The position numbers and the translations under genes are program-made. The notes under the pieces are model-generated. The model saw only the letters and a program-made list of their open reading frames with translations, searched no databases and had not been told where the DNA came from. Below, piece by piece: positions 56,412 through 64,000 of a DNA stretch of 64,000 nucleotides. This stretch comes from Poecilobothrus nobilitatus. Lineage: Eukaryota > Arthropoda > Insecta > Diptera > Dolichopodidae. Within the stretch, counting starts at the first letter, position 1. Every line of letters starts with the position of its first letter. Where the stretch lies: NCBI GenBank assembly GCA_947095535.1, contig OX352774.1, positions 66,526,416 through 66,590,415 on the forward strand. Reading direction: 5' to 3'.

Positions 56412-59249
56412 TTACAATTTCTATGAAATTTAAAAGTAAAAATATAAAAATATGATAAAAGAACAAAAAGAAGTCAAAAAATATTTTTAAATATTACGTT
56501 AGTGACTCATAAAACACCTTAAGTGAATAAGTATGATTGCATTATACCTTTTGTTTTTAGATTCTTTAAAATATTTATATTATATAGGTAGTAAGTTAAA
56601 TGTTTCCCCATAGTTTTTTTTCACAACTGTAGTCAAATGTAGACATATATACATAATATATAAATTTATATGTTTCTATTATCTTAATTTATTACATTAT
56701 ATATATTAATTTAATTTTTTTTTTTTTTTTGTTCATTTTCAATAATACAATAATAGATTTTAATGAAAAACTATTCAAGGTATTATTAAGTTAATTAACT
56801 TTTAAAATCCGATCTAAAATTCAAAAATAAAAAAAAAAATGTGTATATATGTATATATTTATATGTTTTTTATATTATTAAATTTTCTAAACCAAACTAT
56901 TTTTTACTTTTTTGTTTTGTTTTTTTTTTTTATCATATTGTTATTTCCACTCTATATTAAGTGCCCTTTAGTTTGTATATTATCCCTTTTTTTTTATACT
57001 GTTGTACATACATATTACATTATGTAGTAAATGTACATAATTTAAATTTTTTATGTATATATATGTACATTTACTCATGTTTTTTTTTTTTTTTTGTTTT
57101 GATATATTTAAAGCTTTGTTTCTTTTTTTTTTTTCCTTGTTTTTCTATAAAACACAGTTTGTTAACCGAAATGGAATAACAAGAAAAACATTGAAAAAAC
57201 AATAACAAAAACAAAAAAAAATTAAATAAGAATTATTATGAAAAAAAAAGTGTGTTTTTCAACACAAAGCAAAAAAAAAAAAAAAAAATTAAATAGAAAA
57301 AGTGGTATCTGTTGCGCCGAGTTGCATCAATAATTTATTAATATCATTGTATAGTACGTGTTATACATATATTATTATAACTACACTTTTACTAAATGTA
57401 ACTCTATCTATATAATACATATTATACATATATATATAAGTATAAATATATATACATATGGATGTACATTATATGAATAGGTATACAATATAAACTTTAA
57501 CATTATTTTCAACAGTTTACAAAAAGAAAAATAACAGTTAAAACAAAAATCAAAAAAAAAAAAATAATAATAATAATAATAAAGGACATAACAGTTAATT
57601 TTATATGGTATAAATCTCAAAAAAAAAAAAAAAAGAAAGAAAAAAACCAAAATCAAAACAGAATATGTAAAACAAAATAAAAATAAAAAATTCCCCGTTA
57701 TGTATGTTACATTACACGCATGCATATAACTATTTTCGTAAATTTTATGCTCTTTTATTCATTTCTTTATTTACTCTTCTTAAAAAAAAAAAAAAAAAAA
57801 AAAGTGCATATACATACAACATTCAACAAAACTCGCATTTAATGGTAACAAATTCAATATAAATACATACATATATATTATATATAAACATTAATACATA
57901 TATATTGAAATTTGAAGAGATGTTTGCATGGATAAATAATCATATTGTTTGTATCCCAGTATCATTGTACTATAAATAACTTGTTGTTGCTTTTACAACA
58001 ATTTTATATACATATATTAAGTACATAAAATTTTTGTATACCTATTTAGTACATACATTTCATGCATATATATATTATGTATGTATGTAACCTATGGATA
58101 TTACATTGTAAATATGGATGTAATAATGCATTCTAAAACAATAAGTGTATATTACTGTAATATATATATATATACATATATATATATGTGTTGTTATAAA
58201 ACAGGACAATATAAGATAAAATTTAAAACAAAGAAAAGAAAAAAAACCTGTTAGTATAGATATCCTTTTTCTATTGTATGTTATACTATGGTTATTCTAT
58301 ATAATTTTTTTGTAAAAAAAAAAAAACAGATTATAATATATTATATATGTATATATATACATATGTATGTAACTAGGTATTAAGGTATTATAATACAATA
58401 TATGTATGTAGGTATCTATATTTTATTATTATACTATCATTAGTATTAATAAAAAAAAAGTTTACCGTTATAGCTTTTCTATATAATTTCTATTTTTATT
58501 TCTCTCCTGTTACTTTATATTACATTTATATTAAATCTACTTTTTCTTCTTCTAGGTCTCAATTCCTAGCAGTTTATTTCTATAGGTATTCTATCATCTT
58601 TTGTTTTTGTTGCTTCTATTCATTTTTCTATTATTTCTTATAATATTTTTGTTATTTTGTTTTTTTTTTCTATTTTTTTTTTTTATTTTGTTAATGTTTG
58701 AAACAACTTAATGTTGATTAATTTGTTGTTTCGATTTTTCTTTTCTATATATATGTACATAACACTATATCAAATATAAATTTGTATGTTTTTTCTTTTT
58801 TTATTTTCTTTTGATAAATTATTATTAAAGTGTATAAAGAGGTTATAAAAAGGTCAAAACTTGAAAATAACAAAAAAAAATATTAAAAGTTTGAAATTTA
58901 AAGTAAAGAAGAGAAAAAATAAAATGATTTTAATTAATTAGCTAACTATCATTTTGCTTTAAAACATTTAAGGTTGAATAAATAAAAATAGGTTATAAAT
59001 TAAAAAAAAAAAATTTTTTGGAATGCACTTGTTTTGTTTTTTGTGTTTTTTTTTTTTTAAATTTTCTAAATTTCAGACATATTAAAATTGTAATTTTTCT
59101 AAAAATTAAGACCAGATTTTCAAACTGAAGTTCAAATGTAAACATTTCAAAACTGGTTCAAGATTTTGTTTCTGTTTTTTTTTTTTTCTTTTAATTTAAA
59201 CCAAGTTTAAAACAAAATAATTTATAAAAAATTTAAACCAAGTTTATCT
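56412..59249. other. Poly-A/T- and TA-dense stretch, no gene seen
   Basis: Long A and T runs (56718-56731, 57079-57095, 57272-57289, 57781-57803), (ATA)n at 57564-57580 and TA runs. All open frames here (56839-57179 plus; 57408-57725 minus) translate homopolymers. GATGCAACTCGGCGCAACAG (minus, 57312-57331) is an isolated GC-rich word with no assignment. Confidence 0.55.
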
Positions 59250-59580
59250 GACTATGCTTTAGTGGATTAAAATCACCGGTTTTCAAATGAAAAATTTCAG
59301 TTCAAATCCCCGCCGTCTGGTCATATCCAATATTAATCATTTATATTTCAAAAGTCTAATGGAGGCCCAATTCTTTCAATAGAAGTACGGAGGAGGGGGG
59401 CATATCGTAATAGTTTATACCCTAATAATATCAATATCGTAATATAAAAATAGATAAAAAATAAAAAATTCTTGTATAAGATAATAGATGGCGCCCATAT
59501 ATAATAAATATTTATATTTTATAATATTGTACAATAGCAATAACCGAGTAATCAATAGATTTTTGGAGTTAAAAGGAAAA
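59250..59580 (+). mobile_element. tRNA-derived SINE
   Basis: Head decayed: TGCTTTAGTGGATTAAAATC (A-box region) and CAGTTCAAATCCCCGCCGTC (B-box region at 59298), then TGGTCATATCC. The body has TTCTTGTATAAGATAATAGA and TGGCGCC at 59468-59494, identical in wording to the 48.6- and 54.3-kb copies. CGAGTAATCAATAG near 59550 matches 53391-53510. No clear poly(A). Confidence 0.75.
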
Positions 59581-60555
59581 ACAAAACATAAAATCTACAG
59601 GTAATACAGGATAATACGGAATACAGTATTATACACGAATTATGCAGTACGATTATTATGATTATACGATTTTTTACGCGAAAAATCAGTTTTAAATTAA
59701 AATCATAATGAAATTTTATAAAAGTATAGAAAAAAAGTTAAAATAATTTTTTAATGGTGTTGTTTCTAGTTTATAATACCAATTAAAAATTCATATCCAA
59801 TAAAATATAATTCTATAATCAAGGATTAAATAATTTATTTTCTTATTACATACATATATATATAGACAGATTTGATTTGGTTTTGTAAAAATATTTTTAA
59901 ATGTATAAAAATTTCAATGTTATCCTATAGATTATCTTTTTAACGCTACTATTAAAACGATTTGTTTTTTTTTTTTTTCATTCTTCAACTGACACTTCTA
60001 CTAATATCAATATCTGTCCAGTTGGCAGCAATTCTGCTAATCACCTAATTTTATTAAAATTAAAGTTTAAATATATTAATTAGCTGAGGTTTGAGGGCAA
60101 ACACCATTCATTCACTTATCAAGATCAAATTTTTTGATTTTGTAAATTTCAAAAGCTCATGTAGTCAATTTATTGAATACCTATAATACGATTTTCGTAA
60201 AAGATTTGGTTTAAACAATTTGGTCAAGAAGAAAATAAATGTCTAACATTAAAATATTTTATTTGTTCAAAATATACTGTCCAGGAATTGTACTGTACTA
60301 AATATACTGTCCAAATTTTTATACTGACATAAAGAAATATTATTACTGTAGACGAAAAATTTATATATATGCTACTGTCAAAAAGAATATTTTAACTGAC
60401 AAAATGTTGATTTAAAAAAAAATAGAAAATACCAATATTTTAAATATAAAATTGACTAAAAAAAAAATACGAGCTTTATTTTAAGTTTAAAATATAATAA
60501 AAAAAATATATATATATGTATATCTGCATCTGTACAAAAAAAAATAAAAAAATAA
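59581..60555. other. A+T-rich stretch, no gene seen
   Basis: Nearby words such as ACAGGTAATACAGGATAATA and ACGGAATACAG form a small degenerate repeat at 59597-59625. Nothing else recognised. Confidence 0.45.
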
Positions 60556-60561
60556 ACTTAC

Positions 60562-60580
60562 CTGATGCCTGCAAAGACAT
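60562..60580 (-). other. Candidate start codon and splice donor (possible tiny first coding exon)
   Basis: On the minus strand ACAAATG (start context) opens a frame MSLQAS that ends exactly at CAG followed by GTAAGTTT (donor at 60561-60560), a near-perfect 5' splice site. An alternative reading uses the preceding TCTTTGCAG as an acceptor, giving a 7-base microexon GCATCAG (60562-60568). Upstream is A-rich, like a fly 5' UTR. If real, the gene runs leftward and the rest of the window could be its intron. No homology or transcript supports this, and such a pattern can occur by chance in 64 kb. Confidence 0.2.
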
Positions 60581-60597
60581 TTGTAAAAGTTTTTTTT

Positions 60598-62823
60598 TCT
60601 TTTTTTTTTTTTTTAATATAAATCTATATATGTATATATGTGTGTATATATTTATTTTATTTATATTTTATTCAATTTAACATCACAGAATTTCTAGATG
60701 GAAAAAGTGTATTTAGTTTTTATATTTTATTTATCTTTCTTTTATTTATTAAATGTATATATAAGTATATTTATATAATATAATAAATATTATATTAAAT
60801 TGTAAATTGTAAATTAATTAATTTTTATTTTGAAATAAATTGTATTTAATATCGAAAAATGTTTTTTTGTTTTAAATAAAAAAAAAAAAAGCATCAAATA
60901 GAAAAAAATTGTTCAAAAATTTAATATTCTTTAAATATCGTTATTTTGTTATCGTTTTTTTTTTTTTTAAATATAATTTTTTTTTTTTTTTATAATTTAA
61001 AAAAATCTGCTCTAAAAAACAAAAAGTATTAAATTTTACAAAACAATCTGTAAAATGAATTTACAAATATGTATGTCAGGATGTATGTATGAAAAACAAA
61101 ATTAAATAATTAAATATAGCAAATATAAATGTTTTTGTTTTTTTGTTTTTTTACAATTTAATTAAAACAAATAATAAATTTTTATTATTTTATTTCATTT
61201 TTTGTTTTTTTTTTTTTTTTTTTGTTGTTGCTTCGTTTAAGATGAAAAATTTCGGCTAAAGCTTTATTGTATTTATTTACTTGTTCTTTTATATTATATG
61301 CATTTGTTTATTTATGTTTTTTTCTTTATAACCTTTTCACATCATTTTCTATACTCTTTATTTATCGGTATTTTTCTCTTTCTTTCGGTCTTTTATCTCT
61401 CTTCTTGTCTTTCTTTCTTACTATTTTTTTTTATATTATTTGTTCTATTTTGTTGTATTTCTATCTGTTTTTTTTTTGTTTTTCGTTTTTTTTTTTTTTC
61501 GTTAAATAAAGTTTGGTGTATGTAACAGTAGAAGTGAAAACCATAAGCTTTTAATGCACTTTTATAGAAATATTAAAATTTTTTGTTTTTTTTGTTGTTT
61601 TTCTATCTAACGTTTTGTAGGTTACATATAATATTATGTATTAGCATGTGTATATGTATGTGTATTTTATTTTATGATTTTTGCTTTTATATAAAATGTA
61701 TGAAAGTTCAAAATATCCTTGATAGGTTATTCTTTTATCGTACAATTAAAAAGCAAAAGCAAAAAAAAAAAAAAAAACGAAGCAAAAAAAAAAACAATTT
61801 AATTTATATTTTAAGATTTTTTTAATAATATAATATTGCAATTAGGTACATATTATTAATTTTAAAATTAATTTGTATATATTGTTATTTAATTTGTAAA
61901 TTTTTATATGTAAATATTATTATATTTAAACACTGATCCTGTTTTTTGTTTTTTTTTTTTAGTTTAATTTATTAAAAACGGTGGTTGAATATTAGTAAAA
62001 GAAATATTTTGTTTTTAAAAAAAAATTTTTTTAGTCAATTTTGTTTTTAAAAATTTTAAAATACAAGTTTCATTTATGTTAAAAAATTTTTTAAGTAATG
62101 AAATTATTAATTATTTTGTACAATTAATTAATAATTAAATTGAAGAGTTTTGTAATTTAAAAATGAATTTAAAATGAATATATTTATAATGTCATACAGA
62201 AAATGTTTTCTTTTAATAATAAAGAAATTAAATAAAATGGAAAGTATACACAATAACTATAATATAGTATATGTAACACACTGTAAAAGAGCAGAAGGAA
62301 AGAAAATGGAATAGGTACAATAAGTACTACACAAATGCTTTTATTTTTTGTTTTATCTGTTTTTTACTTTTATTTCAAATATCTCAAAATATATCTTTTA
62401 ATTTAATTCAAAAAAGCACAAAAAAAAAAAAAAAATAAATGAAAAAAGGATATTCATGAACACAATGTTTTTAGTTTTTGTTTTTTTTTTTTTTTTATAT
62501 TTTATCTTTTATAGTTACACATTAAAATTTTAATATAAATGTTTTTTATTAGAACATAATATATATAAATATATATGTTACAATATTAATAATATTAAAA
62601 TTTAAGTTTAAAATTGTATCTACTGTAAAATAAAAGTATAATAAATTTGTTTATTCGGTCTCTGCTTTAATTAAACTTTTTTTTAATATTTTAATAATAA
62701 ATTTTATTATTTCACCAGTTTTATAAATGTTCACTATTATGAAAATGTTTTGCACGACACTTTTTTCACTTTTTTTTTTCTTTTTTTTTATTTTTTCTAT
62801 ATAAGATAAAAGCTTATTGTATT
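60598..62823. other. Poly-A/T-dense stretch, no gene seen
   Basis: T-runs and A-runs dominate. The frames at 61267-61525 and 61583-61825 are F/Y/L- or K-rich homopolymer products. Nothing else recognised. Confidence 0.55.
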
Positions 62824-62946
62824 ATGGACATACAAGTCGTTTATGAAGACGAAAATAAGGAATTCAATTCGGACCAGTTATATGGAAAAAAAAACAACTT
62901 TTCTTTTTTTGTTTTTCTATGTATATATATATATATATATATATGA
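62824..62946 (+). other. Short coding-like frame of unknown status
   Basis: An ATG at 62824 opens 40 codons starting MDIQVVYEDENKEFNSDQLY, with acidic and polar residues and balanced codons, unlike the homopolymer frames around it. It then runs into A-, T- and TA-repeats that produce the tail. TATATAAG lies about 25 bases upstream. The first 22 or so codons could be part of a real exon or chance. No motif is recognised and no splice donor is obvious. Confidence 0.2.
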
Positions 62947-62979
62947 TTGATAAATACATATATTTCTTTTAAATATATC

Positions 62980-63006
<27 letters not shown>
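62922..63006. repeat. Two (TA)n microsatellites
   Basis: (TA)n runs at 62922-62944 and 62981-63006, separated by a mixed A/T-rich spacer. A GATGATGGTGATGATG run follows at 63015. Confidence 0.9.
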
Positions 63007-63010
<4 letters not shown>

Positions 63011-64000
63011 TTAAGATGATGGTGATGATGTGATATTCAAAAAATATATTTAACTGAAATAGAACAAAAACAAAAGGCAAAAAAAAAAAAAAGCTTTATC
63101 ATGGAAAATATTGCTTAAAATCATATATTTACTGTTGGAATAACAATATTGGCTATTATACATTATAATATATAATATATTGTTAATATATAATATATTT
63201 TTATATATATAAAATATAAAAAGAATGTTTTTTTTTTTGGTTTTTGAAATAAATATGAGAAAAATTTATGTGGAAAAGCTTCTTAAATATATAAAATCTG
63301 TAATACATCGGCATTTCTGTTTTTTATTCAACTTTGCTTTTGAAAAAAGAAAATTTAAGTTTAATCACCGTAGAAAACTTTAAAAATAAATAAAAATGTT
63401 ATTTTATTAAGATTGCCATCTTTCAAAAAAAAAAAAATTAAATTAAAAATTCGTATAGGAGATTCATTTATATCCTTTTAAAATACTTTCATGTACATAT
63501 AATAAAAGCAATGAAACGTGGCTAAATATATGGAAGTCATATTTCATATTCATATTCATAAAGCCTAATTGCTTAATAATAACGTACTTGATACATTAGA
63601 TAAGATTAAAAATATATTCTTAAAATGGAGTAAACATTTTATAGTTTGACAAAAAGAACAGAAATTCATATTGACAACACAATATCCTAATCCGACAATC
63701 ATAGTTCTTCAATGATTTTGTGATTTTATTAAAATGTGCACAACTTCATGACATCTTTTATTTAATATTTAAATCTATTTACTTTTCCACATTCAAATTG
63801 GAAAGAAAATTTTTTAATACATTAATACATAATATAATATCTACATATAAAAATCAAGCAAAAATTTCTTGTTTTTTAAAAAATTAGGACAAAATAAATC
63901 TAGATCAAAAAGAAAAGATAAATTTATGAAAAAAAGATAATCGTTGCACGGTTGGTAACCATAATATACTTATATTTACATTTAAACATATATCCCTATC
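63007..64000. other. A+T-rich stretch, no gene seen
   Basis: TA-rich inverted sequence at 63155-63215 and A/T-rich unique DNA to the end of the window. TTTCATATTCATATTCATA is a short repeat at 63542. Confidence 0.5.

Noticed and set aside
57408..57725. 105-codon minus-strand frame, the second longest in the window
   Set aside because: It is F/Y/I-rich, made from A-runs, (ATA)n and TA-runs read in reverse.
61267..61525. Two overlapping F/L/Y-rich frames resembling membrane proteins
   Set aside because: Translation of T-rich DNA always yields hydrophobic residues. There are no charged boundaries, conserved motifs or coding signals.
1..64000. CRISPR arrays, operons, bacterial promoters or terminators
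   Set aside because: None are present. The A/T homopolymers, SINEs, LINEs and HINEs mark this as eukaryotic DNA, and repeat units lack regular unique spacers.

Overview
This is 64 kb of very A+T-rich eukaryotic DNA (about four-fifths A+T by eye) with no convincing intact protein-coding gene. Long A and T homopolymers, (TA)n runs and short simple repeats make up most of it. Nearly all long open frames are low-complexity F/Y/I/K/L translations of homopolymers, or lie inside repeats. The picture fits a large intron or intergenic region. The repeats point to a fly (Diptera): several copies share the layout of DINE-1/INE-1/mini-me elements (Helentron-related non-autonomous elements, HINEs), namely a TATACCC...GGGTATA end hairpin, a CTGAGTCGATTTAGC-like block, a (GTCC)n microsatellite and a GTTGTATGG...TACCCGAA core. 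The species cannot be named from this.

Layout. 1-12 kb: an inverted pair of a dispersed motif, a MITE with long terminal inverted repeats (1780-2243), a HINE relic (3725-4348), a HINE end (7806-8060), a cluster of ATAAGTACGAAA repeats (8409-9060), a foldback-like element built of GCGTTAGTTCAT repeats (9994-11049) and a three-unit satellite (11611-12102). 12-24 kb: a perfect 32-bp palindrome, a degenerate LINE C-terminus (13921-14215), a tRNA-derived SINE, a GC-richer island (22436-22665) and a possible retroelement relic near 23.2-23.7 kb. 24-34 kb: a MITE with a flush 8-bp target duplication (26103-26769), a SINE, and a large HINE composite (29582-32098) with a tandem duplication of about 930 bp, followed by another HINE relic. 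35-45 kb: several SINEs, an RTE-like LINE relic (40503-40615), a full-length-looking HINE (41950-42715) and a 5'-truncated LINE with poly(A) tail (44461-45183). 45-64 kb: a SINE with a clear target duplication (48644-49021), another HINE (50384-50971), more SINEs, a 20-bp minisatellite and long poly-A/T and TA tracts.

There is no operon-like gene cooperation to describe. What links the features is mobile-element biology: SINEs ending in a shared 3' block that presumably parasitise a LINE partner, and HINEs that would need an absent autonomous Helentron. The only hints of a host gene are a minus-strand ATG followed six codons later by a textbook splice donor at 60562-60580, and a short coding-like frame at 62824-62946. 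Both are speculative. All homologies come from motif recognition and memory of families; no search was run.
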